55,365 bases of DNA from Phenylobacterium sp. (GCF_016793225.1 NZ_JAEUMN010000117.1:1-55365); one strand, 5' to 3'. Shown: positions 1-8,109, counted from the first letter of the stretch. Program-made: numbers and translations. The notes: generated by a model not told the origin, from the sequence alone.

Positions 1-645
1 GACGGCCGGCTGCCCTACAGCGCCGAGGGGCGGAAGCGGTTCGCCGAGGCGGTCACCGGGATCCGCACCAACTTCGACGGGCCCGAGGGACGCCAGGTGG
101 CCGAGCGCTGCCTGATGGGCTTCGGCTCCACCGCGGGCCCACCGATGATGAACGTGCTCTACAACAACACCTATCAGATCCAGCAGACGGCGGACGCCGT
201 GGTGATCGTCGTGGAGATGAACCACGATGCGCGGGTCATCCGGCTGGGCGAGACGCGCCGGCTGCCGGGACACGTCCGCCAGTGGATGGGCGAGTCCATC
301 GGCCGGTGGGAGGGCGACACCCTGGTGGTCGAGACCACCGGCTTCCACCCGGGCGAACAGCTGCGGCCGGGCATTCCGACGACCTTCTACGTCTCGAAGG
401 ACGCCAAGGTGACCGAGCGCTTCACCCGCATCTCGGACCAGCAGATCCGCTACGAATTCACGGTCGACGATCCTGCGACGTACACGCGGCCCTGGAAGGG
501 CGAGATGCCGTTCAACGCCGCCAAGGGCCCCGTGTACGAGTACGCCTGCCACGAAGGGAACTACGCCCTGCCGGGCATCCTGCGCGGCGCCCGCGTGGCC
601 GAGGCCGAGGGTCGCAAGCCTGAGGCGGTGGACGTCGGGGAGTAG
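1..645 (+). CDS. Conserved hypothetical protein, 5' truncated by the window
   Basis: The frame is open from base 1 with no stop, so the gene begins upstream; the first in-window ATG (97) is internal. About 214 residues are visible. Motifs seen are MYNN-type 'VLYNNTYQI', 'EMNHDARVIRLG', 'RQWMGESIGRWEGDTLVVET' and a C-terminal 'YACHEGNYALPGIL'. I recognise this as a conserved protein common in sphingomonads and Caulobacterales (exported, often annotated only as hypothetical), but know no activity for it. It ends convergently against the PEP-CTERM gene on the other strand, with a hairpin between them. Family recognition is from memory of motif patterns; function unknown. Confidence 0.75.
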   Translation, partial: DGRLPYSAEGRKRFAEAVTGIRTNFDGPEGRQVAERCLMGFGSTAGPPMMNVLYNNTYQIQQTADAVVIVVEMNHDARVIRLGETRRLPGHVRQWMGESIGRWEGDTLVVETTGFHPGEQLRPGIPTTFYVSKDAKVTERFTRISDQQIRYEFTVDDPATYTRPWKGEMPFNAAKGPVYEYACHEGNYALPGILRGARVAEAEGRKPEAVDVGE

Positions 646-654
646 GCGCGCCGC

Positions 655-673
655 AGGGTCGGGTCTCGACCCT
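655..673. terminator. Hairpin between convergent genes
   Basis: AGGGTCG-GGTCT-CGACCCT forms a perfect 7-bp stem with a 5-nt loop, placed between the stop of the partial gene (645) and the stop of the minus-strand PEP-CTERM gene (672). There is no U-run, so it is at best a weak bidirectional terminator. Confidence 0.35.
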
Positions 674-1376
674 ATCCGACCGTCGTCGCGGCCTTGATTC
701 GGCGGGAGCGAAGCGTCGCGCCGGCCAGCCCGAAGCCCGCGATCATCAGCGCCCAGGCGCCCGGCTCGGGGACCCCGCCGGGCGCGGCGGTCACCGTCAT
801 GGTCACGTCGTCGAGCCCCGGCGCGCCACGGGCCGACGACCCGCTGTTGCCGGTGAACTGAATCCGGACAACGCCCGAGAGCGGCACGACGCCGCTGACG
901 GAGTACTGGGTCCATTCCGACGTCGAGGCGCCGGGCAGGTGCGCCAGGGTGATGGCGTTGGTCGCGGTCGTTTCGCCGAACAGGGTGGCGGTGAGCGTGC
1001 CCGCGCTGTTCTGCGCCCAGCGGCCCACCCAGAAGCTGAAGGTGACCGCGTCGCCGGCGTTCAGTCCGGTCACGTCCTGGTAGAGGCCGCCCGTGGGGCT
1101 GGCGCCGTTCATGTCCAGGAAGCGGCTGCCGCCGTGCGGGTCGAGCAACTGGGCGAAGCCCGCGCCGGTCTGGTTGTAGGCGTTGTCCAGGATGTCGGGC
1201 GCCTCGAGGCCGCTGACGCGGCTCCAGCCGGTCGGCGTCAGGGGGCCGCGATAGTACGTGCCGAAGTTGTAGGCCGGCCCCGCCTCGAAGCCGCCGTTGG
1301 TCAGCGTGGCCGCCATGGAAGGCGCCGCCACAAGCACACTCGCCGCCGCGACCGCGGCCGAAACAAACCTACGCAT
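672..1376 (-). CDS. PEPxxWA-CTERM sorting domain protein
   Basis: A 234-residue exported protein. The start at 1376 gives a clean signal peptide (MRRFVSAAVAAASVLVAAPSMAA); the in-frame ATG ten codons upstream would place a charged tail in front of it. The body reads 'LTNGGFEAG...GWSRV', typical of galactose-binding-like beta-sandwich PEP-CTERM proteins. The C-terminus has VPEPGAWALMIAGFGLAGA followed by LRSRR: the sorting motif, one membrane helix and an Arg tail recognised by exosortase-type transpeptidases. No exosortase is in this window. Function is likely at the cell surface or in extracellular matrix; the specific role is unknown. Confidence 0.9.
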   Translation of the reverse strand: MRRFVSAAVAAASVLVAAPSMAATLTNGGFEAGPAYNFGTYYRGPLTPTGWSRVSGLEAPDILDNAYNQTGAGFAQLLDPHGGSRFLDMNGASPTGGLYQDVTGLNAGDAVTFSFWVGRWAQNSAGTLTATLFGETTATNAITLAHLPGASTSEWTQYSVSGVVPLSGVVRIQFTGNSGSSARGAPGLDDVTMTVTAAPGGVPEPGAWALMIAGFGLAGATLRSRRIKAATTVG

Positions 1377-1429
1377 CCGATGAGCCCCATGCCACTTGCC
1401 CCGCAAAGCTGCGACGGCGATCAGGCTTG

Positions 1430-1461
1430 GACATCCCCCGATTGGGGGCCCGGGCGATGTC
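1430..1461 (-). terminator. Two-part hairpin after the MmcQ gene
   Basis: GACAT (1430-1434) pairs with ATGTC (1457-1461), and inside it CCCCC-GATT-GGGGG pairs. It straddles the stop codon of the minus-strand MmcQ gene and precedes the PEP-CTERM gene start. No T-run is visible, so it may be a terminator or only a structured 3' end. Confidence 0.3.
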
Positions 1462-1804
1462 AGCCCCTCGCCGCCTCCCAGGCCTTCACGACGCTCTTCT
1501 TGGCGATCTTGCGGAAGCGGCGTTCCAGGAAGTTGCGGAACGAGCCGGCGTGAAGGGACTCGAGACGGGCCAGCACGCTGGGATAGTCCTTGTAGTGCGG
1601 CGTGATGTGGAAGGTCAGCGGCTCGGCCTCCATCAGCATCTCGCGCTCGTCGAACGGCACGTCGACCAGGACCACGCTGTCGTCCTCGGCGCGCAGGCGG
1701 GTGAGGAACTTGCCGTTCACCTTGAAGGCGGGCCGGCCGTAGCTCACGCCCTCCTCGGCGCCCGGGAAGCTCAGGGCGATGTCGCGCATCTCGTCACGGG
1801 TCAT
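1460..1804 (-). CDS. MmcQ/YjbR family DNA-binding protein
   Basis: 114 residues starting MTRDEMRDIALSFPGAEE, with 'GRPAFKVNGKFLTRL' and C-terminal 'FRNFLERRFRKIAKKSVVKAW'. This is the compact MmcQ/YjbR (DUF419-type) fold, with the usual length of about 115. The longer upstream frame (to 1978) is Pro/Arg-rich non-coding-looking sequence, so I chose the ATG at 1804. Members have a double-wing DNA-binding-like fold; the actual function is not established. It is divergent from the methyltransferase gene at 1990, with about 185 bp between starts. Confidence 0.88.
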   Translation of the reverse strand: MTRDEMRDIALSFPGAEEGVSYGRPAFKVNGKFLTRLRAEDDSVVLVDVPFDEREMLMEAEPLTFHITPHYKDYPSVLARLESLHAGSFRNFLERRFRKIAKKSVVKAWEAARG

Positions 1805-1989
1805 GACCGCGAGTGTGGCGCCGGGCGGCGGCGGTGTCAGCCGCCGCGTGACGCCGGCGCGTGCGCCGCCGGCCGCCGTCTCGCTGAGCGGGGGATGGGC
1901 GGCGAGACGAGAGGGCGTGTGAGGCGGCGGCGGGTGGACGGGCCGGGATGCGCGCGCGATGGTCGGCCCGTTCCACAAGAGGTGAGTCC

Positions 1990-2733
1990 TTGGGCGCAGG
2001 ATCGATCGTGCGACGGCTCGCGGGCGCGGCGAACCGGGCGGTTCTGTCGGTCGCCGGCCGGTTCATGGACAAGCCCTACCTGATCCCGGACCTGCCGGCG
2101 CCGCGGCTGACGGCGCACCAGGGCCTCTTCGAGCAGGTGGTGGCGCTGGGCGACCGGCCGGGCTTCCGCATCCTCGAGATCGGCAGCCGCGAGGTCACGG
2201 GCAGCTACGGCCTGCGAAGCCGGCTGCAGCACGCGCAGTACGTGGGGTTCGACTACTACCTGGGCCCGAACGTCGACGTGGCGGGCGACGCGCACCGCCT
2301 GTCAGACCTGGTGGAGGGCCCCTTCGACCTCGTCTTCTCCACGGCGGTCTTCGAGCACCTGGCCATGCCGTGGGTGGTGGCCGAGGAGATCGCCAGGGTC
2401 GTGAAGCCGGGCGGCCACGTGCTGGTCGAGACGCACTTCTCGTACTCGGCCCATGAGCGGCCCTGGCACTTCTTCCAATTCAGCGACATGGGCCTGCGGG
2501 CCCTCTTCTCGCCGGCGCTGGGCTTCGAGGTGGTCGAGGCCACGATGCAGAACCCCATCGTCGGCCGCTTCTCGGCCTTCGCCGACCGCTACCTGCGGTT
2601 CCAGCCGGTGACCGCGCTCTACTGCCACGCCACGATCCTGGCCCGGAAGACGCGCGACGTACCCGGGTTCCGCTGGCGCGACGTCGACCTGGCGGCGGTG
2701 GTGGGCGAGACCGCCTATCCGCCGCCTCAGTAG
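1990..2733 (+). CDS. Class I SAM-dependent methyltransferase
   Basis: The core contains the Rossmann SAM motif 'FRILEIGSREVTG', the acidic motif 'YVGFDYYLGPNVDV', 'FDLVFSTAVFEHL' (motif IV region) and 'VVKPGGHVLVETHF', as in Methyltransf_11/UbiE-like enzymes. The substrate is unknown. Start choice: a TTG at 1990 lies 4-6 nt after AGAGGTGAG, a good ribosome binding site. An ATG at 1948 and a GTG at 2005 in the same frame are alternatives. The 3' end overlaps the convergent gamma-glutamyltransferase gene by 7 bp. About 247 residues from 1990. Confidence 0.82.
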   Translation: MGAGSIVRRLAGAANRAVLSVAGRFMDKPYLIPDLPAPRLTAHQGLFEQVVALGDRPGFRILEIGSREVTGSYGLRSRLQHAQYVGFDYYLGPNVDVAGDAHRLSDLVEGPFDLVFSTAVFEHLAMPWVVAEEIARVVKPGGHVLVETHFSYSAHERPWHFFQFSDMGLRALFSPALGFEVVEATMQNPIVGRFSAFADRYLRFQPVTALYCHATILARKTRDVPGFRWRDVDLAAVVGETAYPPPQ

Positions 2734-4493
2734 GCCAGGGCCACGCCGTCCTTGCGCATCTCGGTGGCGGCGGCATAGCGGCCGGGCCAGCGCTGGATGG
2801 CCTGGTAGCCGCCGTAGCCGCCGGGATTGGGCTTGAACGTCCAGCCGATGCGGGCGAGCTCGGCCTTGGTCTTCTCCGGCACGCCGGTCTCGAGGTTCAG
2901 CACGCCGGGCTGGCCCAGGTCCTCGCCGGTGGGCTCGCTGCCGCCGGTATGATGCCAGCGCGGGCTGTCGCCCGCCTCCTGCAGGCCCAGGCCGAAGTCC
3001 ACCAGGTTCGAGATCACCTGCGTCTGGCCCTGGGGCTGCATGTCGCCGCCCATGACGCCGAAGCTGAGGAGGGCGTCTCCATCCTTCGTGGCGAAGCCGG
3101 GGATGATGGTCTGGAAAGGCCGCTTGCCCGGGGCGTAGACGTTGGGATGTCCGTCGGCGAGGGCGAAGAGTTCGCCCCGGTTCTGGAACATGAAGCCCAG
3201 GCCGTCGGGCATGAGGCCCGAGCCCATGCCGCGGTAGTTGGACTGGATCAGGGACACCATCATGCCGTCCGCGTCGGCGGTGGTGAGGTAGGTCGTGTCG
3301 CCGTGTCCCGGCGCCTTGCCGGGATAGACGGCCGGCGCGATGCGGTCCGGCCGGATCAGGGCCGCACGGGCCTTGGCGTACTCCTTCGAGAGGAGCCACT
3401 CGACCGGCTGTCGATAGAAGGCCGGATCGGCGTAGAACCGTGCGCGGTCTTCGAAGGCCAGGCGCTTGGCCTCGACGCCGTGGTGGATCGCGGCCGCCGA
3501 CTGGAAGCCCATGCCGCGCACGTCGAACTCGTCGAGGATGTTCAGCATCTGCAGCGTGACCAGGCCCTGGCTGTTCGGCGGCAGCGCCCAGACGTCGATG
3601 TCGCGGTAGCGGACCGACCGGGGCTCCACCCACTCGGACCGGTGGGCGGCCAGGTCCTCGCGGGTCATCCAGCCGCCGATGCGCCGGAAGTAGCGCTCGA
3701 TCCGCTCGGCGATCTCGCCCTCGTAGAAGGCGCGGCCGCCGCCCTCGGCGATCAGGCGGTAGGTGCGGGCAAGGTCCGGATTGCGGAAGATCTCGCCCTC
3801 GCGCGGCGTGCGGCGTTCGGGGGCCCAGAGCCTGCGGAAGTTCTCGACCTCCTCGATCCCGGACTCGGGCCGCGTGAAGATGCGGTTCGAGGATTCCACG
3901 TAGAAGGCGGTGGCCTGGATGACCGGCGCGCCCTCCTCGGCGTGGCGGATCGCCGGCTCAAGCACGCGCTTCCAGGGCAGCTTGCCGTAGCGCTGGTGCA
4001 GGCTCCACCAGGCGTCGACGGCGCCGGGCACGCTGACGGTCACGGCGCCGTGCGACGGCAGGGTCCCGTTCGGCCGGGCGCGCCCGCGCACGGTGTCCAG
4101 GGACAGGCCGCGGGGGCTGCGGCCCGAGCCGTTGAGGCCGATGACCTTCTTCTGCTTGGGATCCCACAGCATGCAGAAGGCGTCGCCGCCGATGCCGCAG
4201 GCGATGGGCTCCCCGAAGCCCAGCACGGCGTTGGCCGCGATGGCGGCGTCCACCGCCGAGCCGCCCGCTTTCAGAATCTCGATGGCCGCCAGCGTCGCCA
4301 GCGGATGCGCGGTGGCGGCGGCGCCGTGCAGGCCCCAGGCCGCCGAGCGGCTGGCGAAGGTGGCGCCGTCCACCCGGTCGCCGGGCGCCACGTCGGGCCG
4401 GTCGCGGTTGGGGTTCTCGCCGCGGCTCGTGGCGAGGGCCGGCGCAGCGGCCGCGGCGGCGGGCAAGGCGGCGAGGAAGGTGCGGCGGCGCAT
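2727..4493 (-). CDS. Gamma-glutamyltransferase family protein
   Basis: 588 residues, an Ntn-hydrolase that should self-cleave into two subunits and transfer or hydrolyse gamma-glutamyl groups (glutathione and related compounds) outside the cytoplasm. The start at 4493 gives a Tat-like leader (MRRRTFLAALPAAAAAAP). Family signatures: 'AAIANAVLGFGEPIACGIGG' in the large subunit, and 'GDTTYLTTADADG' with the catalytic Thr of the small subunit, followed by 'SNYRGMGSG' and 'GVMGGDMQPQGQ'. The spacing fits GGT-like acylases as well as true GGT, so the substrate is uncertain. Upstream frame extension encodes repeat junk (see 4585). Confidence 0.9.
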   Translation of the reverse strand: MRRRTFLAALPAAAAAAPALATSRGENPNRDRPDVAPGDRVDGATFASRSAAWGLHGAAATAHPLATLAAIEILKAGGSAVDAAIAANAVLGFGEPIACGIGGDAFCMLWDPKQKKVIGLNGSGRSPRGLSLDTVRGRARPNGTLPSHGAVTVSVPGAVDAWWSLHQRYGKLPWKRVLEPAIRHAEEGAPVIQATAFYVESSNRIFTRPESGIEEVENFRRLWAPERRTPREGEIFRNPDLARTYRLIAEGGGRAFYEGEIAERIERYFRRIGGWMTREDLAAHRSEWVEPRSVRYRDIDVWALPPNSQGLVTLQMLNILDEFDVRGMGFQSAAAIHHGVEAKRLAFEDRARFYADPAFYRQPVEWLLSKEYAKARAALIRPDRIAPAVYPGKAPGHGDTTYLTTADADGMMVSLIQSNYRGMGSGLMPDGLGFMFQNRGELFALADGHPNVYAPGKRPFQTIIPGFATKDGDALLSFGVMGGDMQPQGQTQVISNLVDFGLGLQEAGDSPRWHHTGGSEPTGEDLGQPGVLNLETGVPEKTKAELARIGWTFKPNPGGYGGYQAIQRWPGRYAAATEMRKDGVALAY

Positions 4494-4584
4494 GGCGGAC
4501 TCCGGAGCGTTGCCGCCTACGTCTAGCAGGCCAGCGCGCCGTGGAGCGAGGGCTTGGAACCCGCAGCTGAGCCCTTCCATCTGG

Positions 4585-4604
4585 ATCCCGGCCTTCGCCG
4601 GGAT
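4585..4604. repeat. REP-like palindrome (VIPAKAGIQ-type repeat)
   Basis: ATCCCGGC-CTTC-GCCGGGAT is a perfect 8-bp hairpin. Its flanks translate on the minus strand as VIPAKAGIQ, the well-known spurious peptide from a dispersed intergenic repeat found in many proteobacteria. It lies between the gamma-glutamyltransferase start and the VOC gene stop and could act as an mRNA 3' hairpin for the VOC gene. Confidence 0.7.
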
Positions 4605-4624
4605 GACCCCGTGTGAGTCGGACT

Positions 4625-4969
4625 CTAGCCCTCGCTCCAGACCGCCAGCTCGTTGCCGGCGGGGTCGGTGAAGTGGAAGCGGCGGCCGCCGGGGAAGCTG
4701 AAGATGGGCTGGCTGATGACGCCGCCCGCGGCGCGGACCCTCGCCTCCATCGCCTCCAGGTCCCGGGCGTAGAGGATGACGAGCGGCTTGTTCACGGCCC
4801 CGGCTTCCGCGCTGCTCTGGAACCCGCCGTCGAGGCCTTCCGCGAAGGCGGCGTAGTCCGGCCCGTAGTCGGTGAAGCGCCACCCGAACGCCTGGGCGTA
4901 GAACGTCTTGGTTCCCGGCAGGTCGCCGCCGGGCAGCTCCACATAGTCGACCTTGCCGTCTTCACGCAT
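4625..4969 (-). CDS. VOC (glyoxalase/bleomycin resistance) family protein
   Basis: 114 residues from the ATG at 4969 (MREDGKVDYVELPGGDLPGT). The pattern fits a two-betaalphabetabetabeta VOC protein: 'TKTFYAQAFGWRFTDYG' near the N-terminus and 'FHFTDPAGNELAVWSE' at the C-terminus, where the second metal-binding His and Glu usually lie. The length is standard for a single-module VOC protein that dimerises. Substrate unknown. The extended frame to 5185 is shadow sequence. Confidence 0.88.
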   Translation of the reverse strand: MREDGKVDYVELPGGDLPGTKTFYAQAFGWRFTDYGPDYAAFAEGLDGGFQSSAEAGAVNKPLVILYARDLEAMEARVRAAGGVISQPIFSFPGGRRFHFTDPAGNELAVWSEG

Positions 4970-5006
4970 GCCGAAGTTCCCTGTTTGTTCGCAAGCTAGC
5001 TGCGCT

Positions 5007-5657
5007 TCAGGGCAGAGTCCAGACGGCGGTCTTCTTGACCTCCATGTCCTCGAGTTCGCGGGTCGTGGGGACCTCGTACTGGGCGAGGCGGACGAGGCCC
5101 TCGCGGGGGAAGTAGCTGCGGCCCGGGTCGCCGATAAGCACCTCCGCGCCGGCCGCGCGGGCCTCGCCGAGCCAGGCCATGACACGCTCGGCCAGCGGCT
5201 TCTCGTAGCAGATGTCGCCCGCCAGGATGACCTCGGCCCAGGCCGGCGGCGACGCGTCGAGCAGGTCGGCGTCCGTGAACGCGCAGGCCACGCCGTTGGC
5301 CTCGGCGTTGAGCGCCAGCGCCGCGCCGCAGAACGCGTCGATGTCGGCGGCCAGGACCCGGGCGGCGCCGGCCCTCGCGGCCGCGATGCCGACGATGCCC
5401 GAGCCCGACGCGAAGTCGATCACGCCCCTGCCGGCCACGACGCCCGGGTTGTCCAGCACGTAGCGGGCGAGCGCCTGGCCGCCCGCCCAGGCGAACGCCC
5501 AGAACGGCGGCGGCAGCCCGATCTCGGCGAGCGCTTCCTCGGTCATCCGCCAGATCGGCGTGATCTCGTCGGCCAGGTGAAGCTGCAGTTCGGGCGTATG
5601 CGGCGGCCGCTGCGGGCGCGTGTTGTCGAGGATGAACTGACGGCGGTCGACGATCAT
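5007..5657 (-). CDS. EtfB-lysine-methyltransferase/PrmA-like SAM methyltransferase
   Basis: 216 residues starting MIVDRRQFILDNT (ATG 5657; a second ATG five codons upstream is less likely). The SAM site is 'GVIDFASGSGIVGIAAARAG', followed by 'VLAADID' and 'VILAGDICYEKPLAERV'. The N-terminal 'ITPIWRMTEEALAEIGLPPPFWAFAWAGG' region resembles ETFbeta lysine methyltransferases (METTL20 type) and ribosomal L11 methyltransferases, so a protein lysine is the probable target. Separated by 37 bp from the VOC gene downstream, possibly cotranscribed. Confidence 0.82.
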   Translation of the reverse strand: MIVDRRQFILDNTRPQRPPHTPELQLHLADEITPIWRMTEEALAEIGLPPPFWAFAWAGGQALARYVLDNPGVVAGRGVIDFASGSGIVGIAAARAGAARVLAADIDAFCGAALALNAEANGVACAFTDADLLDASPPAWAEVILAGDICYEKPLAERVMAWLGEARAAGAEVLIGDPGRSYFPREGLVRLAQYEVPTTRELEDMEVKKTAVWTLP

Positions 5658-5709
5658 CGCCCTAACTCCCACGTCCCGCGCATCGGCGGGAGGGGGCGCG
5701 GCCCCGCGT

Positions 5710-6210
5710 TCAGGCCTGAACGTCCTCGAAGTGGACGAACTCGATCGCGTCGTAGTCCTGCAGCCAGTCCACGAAGGAGCCTGCGACCTCGGCCACCTCG
5801 CCCGTCTCGTGGTCCATGCGCACCACGGGGGCGTCGGTCGGGCGCGGCTCGCCGCTGGCGGGGCAGAGGAAGCCGTAGCGGTCGCCCATGCAGTCCGAGG
5901 CGAAGGGCACGAACGCGGCGGGCGTGGCCGCCGTGCGGTAGTCGTCGAGCCGCGCGATGGTCTCGGCCGGGGTGAAGAACTCGCCGACGTCCCCGCAATC
6001 GGCGTCGGCCTCGACGATGCTGGTGAGCAGCGAGCCCGTCAGGCGCGGCAGGCCCACCGCGACCAGGGCGTCATGATAGGCGCGCGGGAAGAGGCGGCCG
6101 ATGCTGTACTCGGTGATCGCCAGGTCGCCCGGGTCGATGACCACGGGGGGCGTGTGCGGGCTTCCCCACTTGGTCGCGAAGCGCTGCAGCGCGAGTTCGG
6201 CCGGGCTCAC
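5710..6210 (-). CDS. SMI1/KNR4 (SUKH)-like protein
   Basis: 166 residues from a GTG at 6210 that overlaps the desaturase stop (GTGA), implying translational coupling. 'YSIGRLFPRAYHDALVAVGLP' near the N-terminus and 'FVPFASDCMGDRYGFLCPAS' in the middle match the SUKH fold, with the C-terminal 'FVDWLQDYDAIEF'. SUKH proteins are often immunity proteins for contact-dependent or polymorphic toxins, but no toxin gene is seen here; the operon partner is a fatty acid desaturase. The role in this setting is unknown. Confidence 0.72.
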   Translation of the reverse strand: MSPAELALQRFATKWGSPHTPPVVIDPGDLAITEYSIGRLFPRAYHDALVAVGLPRLTGSLLTSIVEADADCGDVGEFFTPAETIARLDDYRTAATPAAFVPFASDCMGDRYGFLCPASGEPRPTDAPVVRMDHETGEVAEVAGSFVDWLQDYDAIEFVHFEDVQA

Positions 6211-7199
6211 TGGATGACCGCGCGGACCACGCCGCGCTCCTCGGGCGTAGGGCTGCCGCCACGGTCTTCGCCCACGGGTCGCGAGGTCGCCAGGCGCAGG
6301 ACGTCGAGGTAGCTGGGCGCGGTGAGCATGCGCGGCAGCACCCCCTTGGCCTTCAGCAGCCGATGCGTCCGGGGCAGGTTGTAGCAGGGCACATGCATGA
6401 ACATGTGATGCTCGCAGTGGTAGTTCACATAGTAGGGCGCGAGGAACACCCGCTCCAGCAGACTGGCGTGCGTGGTCCGCGCGTGGCGCAACGGATCGGG
6501 CTCGTCCTTGGCGATGCAGGCGTGCTCGGCGATGTTGCGCAGGCGGGTGACCATGGGCAGCCAGGTCGCCGACGGCAGCCACCAGAGCACGAACCAGGCC
6601 CAGCCGTAGCCGAACGGGGCGGTGAGCGCGATCGTGACGGCGCCCCAGACGAAGAACTTCGGCCGCGACCGGACGAACTTCCACAGGATCGACGCCACGC
6701 TGTCGCCGGGCTTGCGCTCCCGGATCCGGCGGAACAGCGGCGCCCAGCGCTGCTTGAGGTGCGTCTGGCCGGTGAGGTCCCGGATGATCTTGCGGCGAAG
6801 GCTCGTGCGGGTGATCGGGAAGGGGGCGGACAGGCCCAGGTCCGGATCCTCGGACTGCTGGGCGAACTTGTGATGGCCCAGGTGGTAGTTCCGGTACTGG
6901 ACCAGACCGCCGGGCGTCAGGTTCTCGCCCACCCAGTCGTTGACCTTCAGGTTCGGGTGCAGCGCGCCGTGGGCCGCGTCGTGCATGAGGATGGCGAGGC
7001 CCAGCTGGCGGGCGCCGATGATCATCACCGCGAGCGGGATGGTGACCGGCCAGGCCATGGCCATGGCGGCGGCGAGCAGGATCACGCCCCAGCCATGGGC
7101 CACGAGCGCCAGGCCCTTCCAGGACGAGCGCGCCGACAGGGGCGTCCACTCGGCGGGGCTGAAGAAGTCCTTGGGCGCGACACGGGCGGCGACGGCCAT
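6207..7199 (-). CDS. Membrane fatty acid desaturase
   Basis: 330 residues with hydrophobic segments around 30-70 and 185-215. The three histidine boxes of membrane-bound diiron desaturases are present: HDAAH (73-77), HLGHH (106-110) and HCEHH (261-265). It introduces double bonds into lipid acyl chains (or hydroxylates related lipids) using O2 in the inner membrane. It is the middle gene of a minus-strand operon: its ATG overlaps the stop of the TetR gene by one base, and its stop overlaps the SUKH gene start. A TetR regulator of desaturation (as with DesT in pseudomonads) fits membrane-fluidity control. Confidence 0.93.
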   Translation of the reverse strand: MAVAARVAPKDFFSPAEWTPLSARSSWKGLALVAHGWGVILLAAAMAMAWPVTIPLAVMIIGARQLGLAILMHDAAHGALHPNLKVNDWVGENLTPGGLVQYRNYHLGHHKFAQQSEDPDLGLSAPFPITRTSLRRKIIRDLTGQTHLKQRWAPLFRRIRERKPGDSVASILWKFVRSRPKFFVWGAVTIALTAPFGYGWAWFVLWWLPSATWLPMVTRLRNIAEHACIAKDEPDPLRHARTTHASLLERVFLAPYYVNYHCEHHMFMHVPCYNLPRTHRLLKAKGVLPRMLTAPSYLDVLRLATSRPVGEDRGGSPTPEERGVVRAVIQ

Positions 7200-7819
7200 C
7201 AGCGGGCTCCGGCGGTTCTGGCGGGTTCAGGGCGCAGCAGGGCCATCATCTCGTCGACGGCGTCCCCGATCGAGGTCTCGGTGGCCCCTTCGCGCAGGGT
7301 GACTCCCAGGGCCAGGGTCCAGAAGCGGCGGGCGGCCACGCCCGCATCGCCGTCGGCACGCCACCCGCGCCGGCTGCGGGCCTCGGCGTAGGCGCGGTCG
7401 CCCTCGGCGTGGAGCCGTTCGAAGGTGCGCGCGATCTGGGGCGCGAGATCGGGGCGGCGGCGGGTGAGCGAAAGCGCCTCCACGAACAGCGCCAGGCCCG
7501 GAGACCCGATCACCGTCTCCACGAGGCGGCGGTTGTAGTCCGATCCGCTGACCGCCCCCGCGGCGGCCTGCTCGGCCTGGCGCGCCACGTAGAGCACCTC
7601 CCGGCAGGCGGCCTCCACGAACAGCGCTTCCTTGGTGCGGAAGTAGTAGGTGACCTGGCTGGGGTAGGCGTCCGCCGCGGCGGCGATCTCGGCGACGGAC
7701 ACGCCCGAAAGGCCCCTGGCCTTGAACATCTCCACGGCGGCGTCGAGCAGGCGCGAGCGCATCCGCCGGCCCGTCTCGCGGACGGCGCGTACCTCGGCGA
7801 GGGGCTGCACGGTCGCCAT
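7199..7819 (-). CDS. TetR/AcrR regulator of the desaturase operon
   Basis: 206 residues. The N-terminal TetR helix-turn-helix is 'VSVAEIAAAADAYPSQVTYYF' (residues about 40-60), followed by 'RTKEALFVEA'. The rest is a typical all-helical ligand domain. It is the first gene of the operon tetR-desaturase-SUKH. The promoter immediately upstream (7826-7854) carries an inverted repeat over the spacer and -10, so the protein probably represses itself and the desaturase. The very long open frame to 9547 is a high-GC artefact. The ligand could be an acyl-CoA or fatty acid (inference from the neighbour). Confidence 0.9.
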   Translation of the reverse strand: MATVQPLAEVRAVRETGRRMRSRLLDAAVEMFKARGLSGVSVAEIAAAADAYPSQVTYYFRTKEALFVEAACREVLYVARQAEQAAAGAVSGSDYNRRLVETVIGSPGLALFVEALSLTRRRPDLAPQIARTFERLHAEGDRAYAEARSRRGWRADGDAGVAARRFWTLALGVTLREGATETSIGDAVDEMMALLRPEPARTAGAR

Positions 7820-7825
7820 GAATGA

Positions 7826-7854
7826 GTTGTATGGCGTACAAGAACCTGTGTCAA
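7826..7854 (-). promoter_or_regulatory. Sigma70-type promoter with operator, likely leaderless
   Basis: Read on the minus strand: -35 TTGACA (7854-7849), 17-nt spacer, -10 TACAAC (7831-7826). The ATG of the TetR gene starts 7 nt after the -10, where transcription should begin, so the mRNA would have no leader and no ribosome binding site. A 5-5-5 inverted repeat TTGTA-tggcg-TACAA (7827-7841) covers the -10 and half the spacer, an ideal place for autorepression. Confidence 0.7.
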
Positions 7855-7996
7855 AGGCGTCAGGCCGCCGCTTCGTTTGCCGGCGCACCCGAGCGGCGCG
7901 CCTGCGCCAATTTGACGCCGCATCCATTCGGCCGGCGGCCACGTGGCGGTCACAAGCGGCCGCGATCCTCCACGCATGCGTACGGAGGCAGTTGTG

Positions 7997-8098
7997 ATGC
8001 GTCGGGGATGGTTCAGTGGATTGCTGCGGTTGATGCGGAAGCCGCCGCGGAAGAAGGCGATGGCGCTTCCCGGTTGGGCGGGCAAGCGGTCCGTCTGA
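7997..8098 (+). CDS. Possible small basic protein, 33 aa
   Basis: ATG at 7997 is preceded by GGAGG with about 9 nt spacing. It encodes a very basic peptide (MRRGWFSGLLRLMRKPPRKK... ending KRSV) and ends just before the convergent ubiA stop. No family recognised. High-GC DNA produces such ORFs by chance, but the ribosome binding site and the compact fit into a 290-bp gap argue for a look. The rest of the gap (7855-7996) shows nothing else. Confidence 0.3.
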   Translation: MRRGWFSGLLRLMRKPPRKKAMALPGWAGKRSV

Positions 8099-8109
8099 AC
8101 GGTGAGGCT

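Noticed and set aside
2949-4526. 525-aa plus-strand open frame
   Set aside because: Antisense to the gamma-glutamyltransferase gene, with low-complexity Ala/Gly/Val/Arg composition typical of high-GC shadow frames.
5654-5998. 114-aa minus-strand frame extending beyond the SUKH gene
   Set aside because: Arg-rich shadow of the SUKH gene in another frame.
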